Of a DNA stretch of 64,000 nucleotides, positions 56,308 through 64,000 are shown one piece after another. Under the pieces are notes generated by a model. It was not told the DNA's origin and did not search any database. It saw only the letters and a list, made by a program, of their open reading frames with translations. The number at the start of each line of letters is the position of its first letter. Within the stretch, counting starts at the first letter, position 1. Position numbers and translations under genes: made by a program. The stretch spans positions 1-64,000 of the forward strand of contig NZ_QMFB01000002.1 of assembly GCF_003285015.1 (NCBI RefSeq), read 5' to 3'. Source of the DNA: Paenibacillus contaminans (lineage in GTDB: Bacteria > Bacillota > Bacilli > Paenibacillales > NBRC-103111).

Positions 56308-57756
56308 GTGAAAAGTGTTTCAAAGTTTTTATTAAGTTTATGCTTGGCAATAATGATGTTGTCCTCTGTTTTGGCCGTACCAAGTTTAGCGGCAGAGGAT
56401 ACATGGACGACGAAAGCTCCTATTCTAACAGCTAAGTCATACATTACTTCAGCTGAATTAAATGGAAAGATATATGTCTTTGGTGGTAGAACTGCTAGTG
56501 CCTCAACACCGATCGCTACTGTTGAGGAGTATGATCCAACTACAGATACTTGGACTAGTAAAGCAGACATGCCAACAGCTAGAGAATCAGCAGGTGCTGT
56601 AGCTATTAATGGAAAGATCTACGTATTTGGTGGTCTCGTCAACGGAGGTCCTGCTATCAATAAAGTTGAAGCATACGATCCAATAACTAATACTTGGACA
56701 ATAAAGTCACCAATGCCTTATGCACAGGGGCATTTTGGGATAGCTGAAGTTAATGGGAAGGTTTATATTTTAGGAGGGACGTATTCCCCTAAGAAAGTAC
56801 TAGTCTATGACCCGGTTACTGATTCGTGGTTGACAAAATCAGACATTCCTTCACCGAGAGAGTATTATAAAGCAACAGTTATTAACGGGAAAATATATAC
56901 AATCGGCAATGATAACATGATGTATGATCCCACTACAGATACATGGACCTCAAAAGCAAGTCCACCAGTTAATGTATTGGGATCAGCGTTAACTTCTTTG
57001 AATGGGAAGATTTACTTGCTTGGAGGCTACTCTCTTTCAAGGTATTATAATGAACTATTCGAGTATGACCCGAGTACAGACTCGTGGGCTCCGAGGACTA
57101 ATATGATAACTGCTCGTGCATACCTTACAGCTGTAAGTCTTAATGGACATATTTATGCAATTGGAGGACATAGCGGAAATTCAGTTTATTTAAATAATGT
57201 AGAGGTATATTCCCCTCCTCTTCCATCCCAACCAACTGCACCTATCAATTTAGCAGCAACAGGCGGCAATGTAAAAGTCGATCTCTCATGGTCTGCAGTA
57301 ACCGGCTCGACTGGTTATAACGTTAAACGTTCAACAACAGCCGGTGGCCCATACACAACGATCGCAACAGGCGTAACCGGCACGACATACACTGATACGG
57401 CCGTAACGAACGGCACAACTTACTACTACGTCATCACAGCCGTCAACGCCGGTGGAGAAAGCGCGAATTCCAACGAAGCATCTGCAACGCCGAATGCTCC
57501 TGTGAACCCGGAGCCAACTGGTCGAGCAATCCTGACGATCACGCTAGTCAATGGAATCGAACGCGAATACGACCTGTCGATGACTGAAGTAAACGCATTT
57601 ACCGCTTGGTATGATGCAAAAGCGGACGGCACTGGACCAGCGCGTTACACACTTGACGATCCACATGCAAAAGGACCTTTCAAATCACGCAAAGACAACA
57701 TTATCTTCGACAAGATCATTACCTTTGATATCGACGAATACATACCAGAAAATTAG
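56308..57756 (+). CDS. Secreted Kelch-repeat protein with FN3 domain, copy 2
   Basis: 482 aa, same architecture as copy 1: signal peptide (MKSVSKFLLSLCLAIMMLSSVLAVPSLAAE), six Kelch motifs (LNGKIYVFGGRTA, INGKIYVFGGLVN, VNGKVYILGGTYS, INGKIYTIGND, LNGKIYLLGGYSL, LNGHIYAIGGHS), an FN3 domain (~313-398) and the same C-terminal domain (RAILTITLVNGIEREYDLSMTEVNAFTAWYDAKADG). It is in inverted orientation. Signal peptide and C-terminal 170 residues are nearly identical between copies, while the propeller blades differ. GTG start with the same leader as copy 1. Confidence 0.85.
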   Translation: MKSVSKFLLSLCLAIMMLSSVLAVPSLAAEDTWTTKAPILTAKSYITSAELNGKIYVFGGRTASASTPIATVEEYDPTTDTWTSKADMPTARESAGAVAINGKIYVFGGLVNGGPAINKVEAYDPITNTWTIKSPMPYAQGHFGIAEVNGKVYILGGTYSPKKVLVYDPVTDSWLTKSDIPSPREYYKATVINGKIYTIGNDNMMYDPTTDTWTSKASPPVNVLGSALTSLNGKIYLLGGYSLSRYYNELFEYDPSTDSWAPRTNMITARAYLTAVSLNGHIYAIGGHSGNSVYLNNVEVYSPPLPSQPTAPINLAATGGNVKVDLSWSAVTGSTGYNVKRSTTAGGPYTTIATGVTGTTYTDTAVTNGTTYYYVITAVNAGGESANSNEASATPNAPVNPEPTGRAILTITLVNGIEREYDLSMTEVNAFTAWYDAKADGTGPARYTLDDPHAKGPFKSRKDNIIFDKIITFDIDEYIPEN

Positions 57757-57863
57757 TGTTCACTAAAAAGGGCCGCATCGCTGGGGCTCTTATTATAACC
57801 TTCCAGCACTTCCCGCCTCTGCATCGTATAGCCAAGCGCTATAATTGATGTAGAGGTGTTTTT

Positions 57864-58727
57864 ATGTTCATTTCTCCAATGTTACTCGAAACCGCTCAAG
57901 CTCCTTTTTCGGATGATAATTACATCTATGAACCAAAAATTGACGGACATCGTTTGATCCTTTCACACATAAACGGTCAGACACGCCTGTATACACGACA
58001 CAATAACGACTGTACTCGGCAATACCCCGAGCTGGCCGGCTTTACATTTGACGGGGATATAATCCTGGACGGCGAGGTTGCATGTACCGATCCGCAAACA
58101 GGCTCAATTGACTTCGAATTGGTCATGGAGCGATTTTCTGCAAAGAAGACCGATAAGGTTCTAAAGCTTTCTGCAGCTCTGCCAGTCAATTTCTTGGCAT
58201 TCGATATCTTGCGCTATAGAGGTGTTGATCTACGCGGCTGGTCGCTTATGGATCGTAAAGAAATCCTGTCAGCTGCCGATCTGTCATGCTGCCCGTTTAT
58301 CGGAAAAATACCGTTTATTGAAGATGAAGGCGAGGCTCTATACGAACAAATTCGGACGCGACAAATGGAAGGAATCGTAGCGAAGCGAAAGAATTCGATT
58401 TACGTCAGCAACAGATCAAGTGCATGGCAGAAGATCATAAACTGGCGATATGAGGACGTTTATATAACGGGGTATCGGAAAGGCGACTTTGGATGGCTGG
58501 CGGCTGTGCCCGGTAAGAACGGACGCTTACGGCCAGCTGGTATCATAGAACTCGGTGTAACCGCACGGCACAGGATGGCGTTTAATAGTGTAGCCCAAAC
58601 GTTAATAACCGGCGAGGACCGTGATACCGTTTACGTCGAGCCGAAAATTAAAGCTCGAGTCAAAATAAGGAATTGGACACGTAACGGCATGCTTCGAAGC
58701 CCAGCGTTTGTTGAGTTTTTGCTTTAA
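57864..58727 (+). CDS. ATP-dependent DNA ligase
   Basis: 287 aa. Joins nicks with ATP. Nucleotidyltransferase motif I YEPKIDGHRL (K25, D27, R30), motif III DGEV (about 69), motif IIIa DFELVMERF, motif IV EGIVAKRKNS, motif V SSAWQKIINWRYED (the second K of the usual WxKxK is I-I/N). OB-fold-like C-terminus (EDVYITGYRKGDFGWLAAVPGKNGRLRPAGIIELGV). Similar to short phage or LigD-type ligases such as YoqV of SPbeta. GAGGTG precedes the ATG. Confidence 0.85.
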   Translation: MFISPMLLETAQAPFSDDNYIYEPKIDGHRLILSHINGQTRLYTRHNNDCTRQYPELAGFTFDGDIILDGEVACTDPQTGSIDFELVMERFSAKKTDKVLKLSAALPVNFLAFDILRYRGVDLRGWSLMDRKEILSAADLSCCPFIGKIPFIEDEGEALYEQIRTRQMEGIVAKRKNSIYVSNRSSAWQKIINWRYEDVYITGYRKGDFGWLAAVPGKNGRLRPAGIIELGVTARHRMAFNSVAQTLITGEDRDTVYVEPKIKARVKIRNWTRNGMLRSPAFVEFLL

Positions 58728-58735
58728 ACATAATG

Positions 58736-58762
58736 AAAAACCGCCTCATCTACGAGGCGGTT
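58736..58762 (-). terminator. Terminator of the small membrane gene
   Basis: On the minus strand AACCGCCTC (58762-58754) pairs with GAGGCGGTT (58747-58739) followed by TTTTTC. Confidence 0.8.
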
Positions 58763-58802
58763 ACATGACTAACATTCCTGCTAGTTTGGTAATTTAGTGA
58801 AT

Positions 58803-59036
58803 TTATTTCGTTAAATTATTTTCTCTATTAGTGATTCTCTTTTTGTGATGCTTGCTAATGAAATAACTGGCTAAAGCGAAAAATGGAAATATAATAAGCG
58901 TCGCAATCGCTAAGACATATTCCCTGCTGAACAAATATTGAAAAAAACCAATTATTCCACCTAACGAGAATAGTATCGTCCAAACAAACCAAAAATACCT
59001 TTGAAATATATCATGATACAGTCTAATTTTGCTCAA
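58803..59036 (-). CDS. Small two-helix membrane protein, unknown
   Basis: 77 aa with helices YFWFVWTILFSLGGIIGFFQYLF and YVLAIATLIIFPFFALASYFI, basic tail (SKHHKKRITNRENNLTK). No obvious ribosome site, so the start is uncertain. No family recognised. Confidence 0.5.
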   Translation of the reverse strand: MSKIRLYHDIFQRYFWFVWTILFSLGGIIGFFQYLFSREYVLAIATLIIFPFFALASYFISKHHKKRITNRENNLTK

Positions 59037-59177
59037 GTTTGTTCTCCAACTCTTTGTTTTGCTTTATATTTTCGCAACCGAGTAAGTCTAACGATACGCC
59101 GATGAAGAGCTAAATAAAAAAAGATCTTAGTTAAATCATATTAATCTGTATCCCCAACCGCCAAAACTGATAAAGTA

Positions 59178-60167
59178 TTATCTCCATCCGTTAAATAAAT
59201 CCTCTAGAGCATCTACTGAATCTTTTGCCTGCTTATTAAGATTCTTAAAATTCGTAACTTTTCCATGCATCATGTCATTACGAGGATCAGTAATTTTTTT
59301 CAGCAAAACATCTATCTGGTTTTCACTTAGTGTTGATTTAATATAGCCATCTCTGATGAGAAATTTTACTTTTTTATAAATACTTAGATGATTTCCACCA
59401 TTTCTTTGGTAAGCTTCGGGATTCAATGTTCCAGCTATAATGTTAGAAATATAAGATTCCAGAGCAATCGCAGAATAAATTATAGACTTTCTAAAATCAT
59501 AGGTTCGGTAAGCATACTTTGATTCATTAAAGAATGCCTTCCATACAGATACATCATGTTGCAAAGCTAAACGAAAATCAGAATCACTTCCTAATTGCGT
59601 AATGGTATTAACATTAGGAGTTATCCTAAATTGATCTAAAAGAAAATTAGAATAAAAAGTATAATATGACAAATGACTGCAGTCAAAAACTGAAGGGCTT
59701 ATTGTGTGTAGTCCACCTGCTGATTCATTGTATTTATATAGAATAAACTCTAGACATGGCTGCATTATATCAATAATATAATGAGCACTTCGTTCCTTTA
59801 ATTGCTCAGCAATATACTCCTTTTCATCCAAAAAGCTCTCTAAAACAATACATATTGATGTATTAAACACATCGTATCTGTAATCAACCGTTGAGAGTGA
59901 CCTTGGATGTACTGTGAATGTCGATTCTCTTAGAGGAACTTCCTGCTCTCGATGACAATAGCTGGTTAGTTCAAAAGCAACTTTTCTTTTCTTATTTATC
60001 TCAGGTAATACGAAATCACTTGGAGCATCAAAACTATAAAATCCGGAGTTTAATATAAGATAATACGGCAATGAAAACTCCATTAACATAGCCATTTCAA
60101 ATTTATTCTCAGTAATAAACTTTTTTATTTCAGGACTAACGTGTATCATGCTGTGTATAGTATTCAC
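59178..60167 (-). CDS. HEPN-type protein, candidate anti-phage or abortive-infection gene
   Basis: 329 aa. The C-terminal part (about 210-329) is helical and ends in SENQIDVLLKKITDPRNDMMHGKVTNFKNLN: RNDMMH gives the HEPN R-x4-H pattern (R296, H301), found in many toxin RNases and ApeA-like defence proteins. The N-terminal 200 residues are mixed alpha/beta (KVAFELTSYCHREQEVPLRESTFTVHPRSL; IDIMQPCLEFILYKYNESAGGLHTISPSV) without assigned domain. The gene is in the accessory block of the prophage. Function not proved. Confidence 0.65.
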   Translation of the reverse strand: MNTIHSMIHVSPEIKKFITENKFEMAMLMEFSLPYYLILNSGFYSFDAPSDFVLPEINKKRKVAFELTSYCHREQEVPLRESTFTVHPRSLSTVDYRYDVFNTSICIVLESFLDEKEYIAEQLKERSAHYIIDIMQPCLEFILYKYNESAGGLHTISPSVFDCSHLSYYTFYSNFLLDQFRITPNVNTITQLGSDSDFRLALQHDVSVWKAFFNESKYAYRTYDFRKSIIYSAIALESYISNIIAGTLNPEAYQRNGGNHLSIYKKVKFLIRDGYIKSTLSENQIDVLLKKITDPRNDMMHGKVTNFKNLNKQAKDSVDALEDLFNGWR

Positions 60168-60275
60168 CTACTTTGATGATTTGTATTATACTTATAATGA
60201 ACTGTTCCACCCGGAGAAGATAGTGTTTCTATAAAATGATTCAGAAATTATAATTTTTGTGTCGTTTTTGAATAA

Positions 60276-60540
60276 TCAAATTTGATTTGTAAGTATTATT
60301 TCGTCGATAACCCTTGCTTTCCAAACTATACCTAATTGAACTTTAAATCATCATCTGCACCGATTTGGCCAGAATATATCCCTACCAACTTTGTAAAATA
60401 CCAACTTCCATTGAGTCCCCCTTCATCCAATATTCCTATAGCTCTTTTTGACTTTATAATTACCGGTGAACCAGACATTCCTGGTCTTGAAGCAGTATCA
60501 ACGAAGAATTTTAGTAATCCATCTAAATATTTTTGATAAT
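60276..60540 (-). pseudogene. Remnant of a trypsin-like serine peptidase
   Basis: The minus strand reads YQKYLDGLLKFFVDTASRPGMSGSPVIIKSKRAIGILDEGGLNGSWYFTKLVGIYSGQIGADDDLKF; ASRPGMSGSPVI is the catalytic-serine motif (GxSGSPV) of the trypsin-2 group. After DDDLKF the frame changes by one base and continues QLGIVWKARVIDEIILTNQI to a stop at 60276. Upstream, a further fragment (EYVGWKDLRDRNIRL) reads in another frame. The gene is broken by truncation and frameshift. Confidence 0.6.
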
Positions 60541-60670
60541 CTTATGTTTCGATCTCTCAAATCCTTCCATCCTACATATTCGCGAAATTTGTCAAATTTC
60601 CTTTCATTCCACAAAATTGTGGATACCCCCCGTAATAAAAAAACACCCTCGATTAAGAGAGTGTTCATGG

Positions 60671-60676
60671 TATAAT
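60671..60676 (+). promoter_or_regulatory. -10 of the locus B toxin promoter
   Basis: Perfect TATAAT, 58 bases before the toxin start codon. A good -35 is missing; the region 17 bases upstream is inside the antisense terminator. Confidence 0.4.
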
Positions 60677-60733
60677 TTAACTCGTACAGCTCGACTTGTG
60701 GTGTAGGCTCCCTCCAGAAAGGAGGTGTAGCCT

Positions 60734-60820
60734 ATGGATACTTTCCAAACGATCATGTCTTTCCTCGCGTTCGGGACTTTCCTTGTAGCGCTGTTGACAT
60801 ACATCGATAAACGAAAGTAA
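60734..60820 (+). CDS. Type I toxin, holin-like toxin family, locus B
   Basis: 28 aa: MDTFQTIMSFLAFGTFLVALLTYIDKRK. One transmembrane helix with a basic end and the L-x-L-L-T-Y-I pattern of the putative holin-like toxin (Hol_Tox) family, members of which are small membrane-active type I toxins. AAAGGAGGTG lies 8 bases before the ATG. A hairpin AAGTAACCCAC/GTGGGTTACTT (60816-60852) begins at the stop codon, and a second terminator (GGAGTCGG/CCGGCTCC then TTATTTATTT, 60898-60926) follows. Confidence 0.75.
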   Translation: MDTFQTIMSFLAFGTFLVALLTYIDKRK

Positions 60821-60854
60821 CCCACCTCAGGTTGGTCGCCTAGTGGGTTACTTT
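60816..60854 (+). terminator. Hairpin at the toxin stop codon
   Basis: AAGTAACCCAC pairs with GTGGGTTACTT, followed by TT only. Locus A has an analogous hairpin at the same place (20709-20748) with different sequence. Confidence 0.6.
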
Positions 60855-60976
60855 CCAGCTCAACTCTTGGAGGGTATACCACCCAAGTCTGTACAGAGGA
60901 GTCGGCTGGCACCGGCTCCTTATTTATTTATATCCTAGCACATTATGGATGATACCTGCAATGTGGATCTTTGCCT

Positions 60977-61588
60977 TTATTCATAAAACCCCACTAAATC
61001 CAAATAGTCGCCGCAACCGGTACATTTGATCATGATCTGATCAAGGCGAGAATCAAAGTCAACATTATCCGGAATATCCTTCTCAAGAATCTCTTTTAAT
61101 TCGTTTGTATCCTTGGCTGAGCTGAGACTTTCAACAAACTCCTCCGTTACTTCGGGATCGATGCTTTCTTCTGTCGCAATGAATAAGCTGAAGTTACCAT
61201 CATCATTTAACTTGCTGCCTACGAATGATTTTTTTCCTTCATCTTCATTTAATACAACAGCATGTCCGCATCGCGCACAAGAAATGATTACGTTGACCAT
61301 TGAGACGTTCTGCTCGAGCCTGCTTTCCATCCTGCCTTTCAATTCTGAGGCAGCAGCTACTTTGGAAAACATACTGGCAAGATCCAAGCTTCTTTTGTTG
61401 TAAAGTTGTAAGTCGTATTTGGCTATCAATGATCTTACTTGAGTGTGCTTCAAATCAAATAAATCACCGATTTGTTTTGTTATAAGTTCCTCATCCCAAA
61501 ACAATGTCTTAAGAACTTCCTCAGTAAGATCTGCTGCACTCAGTTCTCCCCGCTTCTTCTTCTCCTTCAATTGCTCATGTAACGACAT
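60977..61588 (-). CDS. DNA-binding zinc-ribbon protein, unknown
   Basis: 203 aa. N-terminal helix-turn-helix (TEEVLKTLFWDEELITKQIGDLFDLKHTQVRSLIAKYDLQL), then a zinc ribbon with CARCGHAVVL (about 100) and a C-terminal CTGCGDYLDLVGF; two CxxC pairs are separated by ~95 residues. Start ATG 61588 with GGGAGGG six bases upstream. Divergent to the small gene at 61688. No family recognised; may regulate the recombinase. Confidence 0.6.
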   Translation of the reverse strand: MSLHEQLKEKKKRGELSAADLTEEVLKTLFWDEELITKQIGDLFDLKHTQVRSLIAKYDLQLYNKRSLDLASMFSKVAAASELKGRMESRLEQNVSMVNVIISCARCGHAVVLNEDEGKKSFVGSKLNDDGNFSLFIATEESIDPEVTEEFVESLSSAKDTNELKEILEKDIPDNVDFDSRLDQIMIKCTGCGDYLDLVGFYE

Positions 61589-61687
61589 TGTCATCCCTCC
61601 CACCAAAACAATTCTACATAAGGAAGGATTTCCCTACTCATTTGTCGAATGCTGTAAAAATATTGTGATAGCCAGGGGGTCTCTACG

Positions 61688-61876
61688 ATGAATATGAAAA
61701 CCACGCTCATACACACTGTCGACTTTAATAATGCCATGTTATTTAAAAAGCCAGTAACCGTCTGGCTAAACGGTCAGATTATCGAGCAAGGCGGAATTGT
61801 TGAGAAACATACTGAAGAAGCTGTTTACATTAATGGTGGGTATTATTTAAAATTAAATTGTACGTTCACCATCTAG
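61688..61876 (+). CDS. Small hypothetical protein before the recombinase
   Basis: 62 aa, beta-rich (TLIHTVDFNNAMLFKKPVTVWLNGQIIEQGGIVEKHTEEAVYINGGYYLKLNCTFTI). GGGGGTC lies 7 bases before the ATG. A short terminator follows its stop, so it is separate from the recombinase gene. Unknown. Confidence 0.6.
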   Translation: MNMKTTLIHTVDFNNAMLFKKPVTVWLNGQIIEQGGIVEKHTEEAVYINGGYYLKLNCTFTI

Positions 61877-61892
61877 CCCTTAGGGGCTTTTT
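61875..61892 (+). terminator. Short terminator
   Basis: AGCCCC-type hairpin: AGCCC tta GGGGCT then TTTTT. It overlaps the stop of the preceding gene. Confidence 0.7.
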
Positions 61893-61932
61893 CTATAGAT
61901 ACAACAAGTTTGAATAAACGAGGTGACGGGGC

Positions 61933-63528
61933 ATGAATTATAAATTACCTGAAGGTGAGTATAGCGGGTATTTACGTAAATCTCGGGTCGATATCGAGGC
62001 GGAAGCTCGGGGCGAAGAAGATACATATGCTCGGCACGAACGAATTTTACTTGACCTTGCTAAACGTTACGGGATAAACCTTACAAAGATTTATCGGGAA
62101 AAGCCGGTTTCAGGTGAGAAAATAGACGAACGTCCAGAAATGATGAAGCTACTAGAAGATGTTGAAGATCAGCATTGGAAGGGTGTCCTTGTGGTTGAAG
62201 TTGAGCGTCTGGCTCGTGGCGACACCAAGGACCAAGGTATTGTAGCCCAAGCATTTAAGTATTCAGAAACCACTATTGTCACACCAATGCGCGTATATAA
62301 TCCCAATAACCCCGATGATGAAGAATACTTTGAATTCGGCCTCTTTATGAGCCGGCGGGAGTTTAAGACGATCACACGCCGTCTGCAAGGGGGGCGCATT
62401 GATGGAGTCAAGGAAGGCAGATACTTAGGCAATAAGCCACCTTACGGCTACTCACGGGTTAAACTTCCTGGCAAAGGATACACACTGGAGCCGCATCCGG
62501 ATCAAGCCCCCATCGTACAGCTCATCTATAGTCTGTATACTGATCAGGATCCAGAGAAAAGACTTGGAACAGCAAGGCTAGCTGCATACCTGAATGATAA
62601 ACAGATCGTTACTCAACGGAATAGCAGCTGGACTGTAGCGACAGTAAACGGGATCCTTCGAAACCCTGTCTATATCGGACGAGTAAGATGGGGATCGCGT
62701 CCGCTGCAGAAACGTAGAGACAGTAAAAGTAGGCCCCGTAAGCCTCGTGAGCAATGGCTAGAAGTGATGGGTATGCATCCTCCTATCATCGACGAAGCTC
62801 AGTACAATTTAGCTCAGCAATATATGAACGAAAACGGTCACCCGCCTGCTCCAGCCGGCAAAATATCGAATCCGCTCGCCAGTATCGTGAAATGTGGAAT
62901 ATGCGGTGCGGCAGTTGTCCTTAGACCATATCGCGGCAAAAACAAAACGACTCCATCAACGCTTATGTGTTCAACCCAATATTGTAAGAATGTAAGTTCA
63001 TACTACCATCTTGTCGAAGAGCGCCTCTTGGAAAGTCTCAAGGAGTGGTTGTCTACTTATAAAGCACAATGGATGGGGAAACGCCCCAAAACGATGAAGA
63101 ACGATGATTTAAAATTAAAGCTTCATCAAGACATGCTAAAAAGATTACAGAATAAGCTACATGAACTAAATGAACAGAAGAAGGAAGCCTTTAATCTCGT
63201 TGAAAGGAAAGTCTACACTACAGAGATTTTTTTAGAGCGTTCCCAGATTATCGCACAAGAAATTAAAGAAACGACTGATGCCATCCAACAAACTGAAGAC
63301 GAACTCCAAACCGAATTTAAACGTCAAACAGCAAAGGTCGAAACAATCCCCAAAATCGAACACGTCCTTGATGTCTACCATCGAACCGAGAATGCAGCAG
63401 TGAAAAATGAATTGCTTAAATCAATCCTTGAAAAGGTTACTTACCGAAAAGATACAGGTGGCCGTTGGAACGGGGGAATGGATAAATTTACACTCGTCCT
63501 ATATCCGAAGCTACCAAAGGAAAATTAG
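61933..63528 (+). CDS. Large serine recombinase (phage integrase)
   Basis: 531 aa. Resolvase-type catalytic domain with nucleophile S17 in GYLRKSRVD, arginine-rich catalytic loop VEVERLARGDTKDQG and ISRREF-type alpha-E; then the recombinase domain (RRLQGGRIDGVKEGRYLGNKPPYGY...ILRNPVYIGRVRWGS), a zinc ribbon (CGICGAAVVLRPYRGK...MCSTQYCKN) and a C-terminal coiled coil (HQDMLKRLQNKLHELNEQKKEAFNLVERKVY). These enzymes integrate through attP x attB with short cores and need a directionality factor to excise. It is read toward the right end of the prophage; the gene after it on the opposite strand is different in composition. Confidence 0.93.
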   Translation: MNYKLPEGEYSGYLRKSRVDIEAEARGEEDTYARHERILLDLAKRYGINLTKIYREKPVSGEKIDERPEMMKLLEDVEDQHWKGVLVVEVERLARGDTKDQGIVAQAFKYSETTIVTPMRVYNPNNPDDEEYFEFGLFMSRREFKTITRRLQGGRIDGVKEGRYLGNKPPYGYSRVKLPGKGYTLEPHPDQAPIVQLIYSLYTDQDPEKRLGTARLAAYLNDKQIVTQRNSSWTVATVNGILRNPVYIGRVRWGSRPLQKRRDSKSRPRKPREQWLEVMGMHPPIIDEAQYNLAQQYMNENGHPPAPAGKISNPLASIVKCGICGAAVVLRPYRGKNKTTPSTLMCSTQYCKNVSSYYHLVEERLLESLKEWLSTYKAQWMGKRPKTMKNDDLKLKLHQDMLKRLQNKLHELNEQKKEAFNLVERKVYTTEIFLERSQIIAQEIKETTDAIQQTEDELQTEFKRQTAKVETIPKIEHVLDVYHRTENAAVKNELLKSILEKVTYRKDTGGRWNGGMDKFTLVLYPKLPKEN

Positions 63529-63534
63529 TAAATT

Positions 63535-64000
63535 TCAAAAAATTATTTTACCTGTTAGATCAGCCCTGATTCTGAATCCATATTGAATAGTCTGAGTTGC
63601 ACTTTTATCTGTCAGGGCTAATCTAATAAAGTTATTATTATCATTCAGTTCTCCATTTGTATCAAAGTACGGAGATACTACCTGAACATAAAATAAGACA
63701 ATATTGTCATTAAAATTATTTTTATTCTTTATTTCGTTCACTATATCTTCAATTTTTTTCTGATCTACAACTGTTCCGCCTTCTTTGTGCACAGTGATCA
63801 ACTGTTGTTGTAGTAATGATTTATCATTCAAATCACATTTTTCCACTTTAATCAAGTACCCATTACTTATATTAACGCAGCTACCGTTCATAGTTTTTGC
63901 AGAAAGACTAATATTATATTGCTGTTCCAGCTTCTTGATGTAGTTTTTGTTTAGAGAAAGGTACGCATTCTGTCGCAATTGATTTTTTAAATCAACTACT
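63535..64000 (-). CDS. Hypothetical protein, N-terminus beyond window
   Basis: At least 155 codons; the frame is open to the right edge (VDLKNQLRQNAYLSLNKNYIKKLEQQYNISLS...), so the start is outside. Hydrophilic with two cysteines (GSCVNISNGY; EKCDLNDKS); the C-terminus ends TDKSATQTIQYGFRIRADLTGKIIF. Its AT content is similar to the prophage. No catalase N-terminus is found here, so the prophage right end lies further on. Confidence 0.6.
   Translation of the reverse strand, partial: VVDLKNQLRQNAYLSLNKNYIKKLEQQYNISLSAKTMNGSCVNISNGYLIKVEKCDLNDKSLLQQQLITVHKEGGTVVDQKKIEDIVNEIKNKNNFNDNIVLFYVQVVSPYFDTNGELNDNNNFIRLALTDKSATQTIQYGFRIRADLTGKIIF

Larger units (their letters stand above)
53715..57790. 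repeat. Large inverted repeat: two Kelch genes around the SOS-box operon
   Basis: The two Kelch genes, with their leaders (about 55149-55265 and 56195-56307) and degenerate terminators, form inverted arms of about 1.5 kb with a 0.93-kb centre. Arm ends are almost identical, the centre of each gene (propeller) is divergent. Recombination between the arms would invert the SOS operon. Confidence 0.8.
60637..60945 (-). ncRNA. Candidate antisense RNA (type I antitoxin) of locus B
   Basis: Minus-strand terminator: AACACTCTC (60665-60657) pairs with GAGGGTGTT (60650-60642), a G-U pair possible only in this strand, followed by TTTTTTT. The start is placed in the right-hand conserved block (60897-60968), which is shared with locus A. 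The RNA would cover the toxin ORF fully. Confidence 0.45.

Noticed and set aside
60604..60912. 102-codon minus-strand ORF across toxin locus B
   Set aside because: Covers the toxin ORF and both terminators in antisense; the antisense RNA reading is better supported.

Overview
The window looks like a chromosome segment of a spore-forming Firmicute of the Paenibacillaceae (Paenibacillus or a close relative), carrying most of a large prophage. This rests on the dnaE / ytrH-ytrI / ytpI / ytoI neighbourhood, a tandem set of YheC/YheD-type ATP-grasp spore-coat-associated genes, a CotJC-type manganese catalase, AGGAGG ribosome sites and a GC-rich host part (bases 1 to about 21,500) beside a clearly more AT-rich prophage part (about 21,530 to at least 63,530). 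No tRNA, rRNA or CRISPR array was seen.

Host part. A truncated dnaE runs off the left edge. Next come a secreted metallophosphoesterase, an EamA transporter, the sporulation membrane genes ytrH-ytrI, ytpI and, convergent, ytoI. From 9.4 to 18 kb lies what reads as a spore-coat island: a protein built from seventeen perfect 45-bp repeats, a second basic, Cys-rich repeat protein resembling CotG, and five tandem YheC/YheD-like ATP-grasp proteins behind a sigma-K-like promoter. Peptide deformylase with a small Xre regulator, a short intergenic repeat cluster, a Gly/Cys-rich membrane protein and a type I toxin-antitoxin-like locus follow.

Prophage. The left junction cuts a cotJC-type manganese catalase gene: only the C-terminal two thirds remain (21,142 to 21,528). 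On the far side a large serine recombinase is found at 61,933 to 63,528. The N-terminal part of cotJC is not in the window, so the right attachment site must lie beyond 64,000. Reading right to left, mostly on the minus strand, the phage has: recombinase and accessory genes (53 to 63 kb: HEPN-type protein, ATP-dependent DNA ligase, a divergent pair of duplicated Kelch/FN3 secreted proteins around a LexA-box operon); lysogeny switch (50 to 52 kb: small Xre protein and an unusually long repressor with a degenerate S24 dyad); antirepressor and replication (43 to 49 kb: initiator with built-in iterons, G39P-like helicase loader, DnaB-type helicase, AEP primase); ArpU-type late regulator; packaging (TerS, TerL, portal); capsid (scaffold, decoration, gpT-like major capsid protein); a tail set with pectate-lyase-like tailspike, P22-like stabilisation protein and two very large internal proteins; and lysis genes (holin, amidase).

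How it fits together. The prophage interrupts a sporulation gene, carries a serine recombinase, and has two LexA boxes, one driving a small winged-helix gene immediately next to the left attachment site. This arrangement resembles sporulation-gene-interrupting elements such as skin in sigK and SPbeta in spsM, in which excision restores the host gene. Two type I toxin loci with conserved flanks but unrelated toxin ORFs sit one on each side of the element's body.
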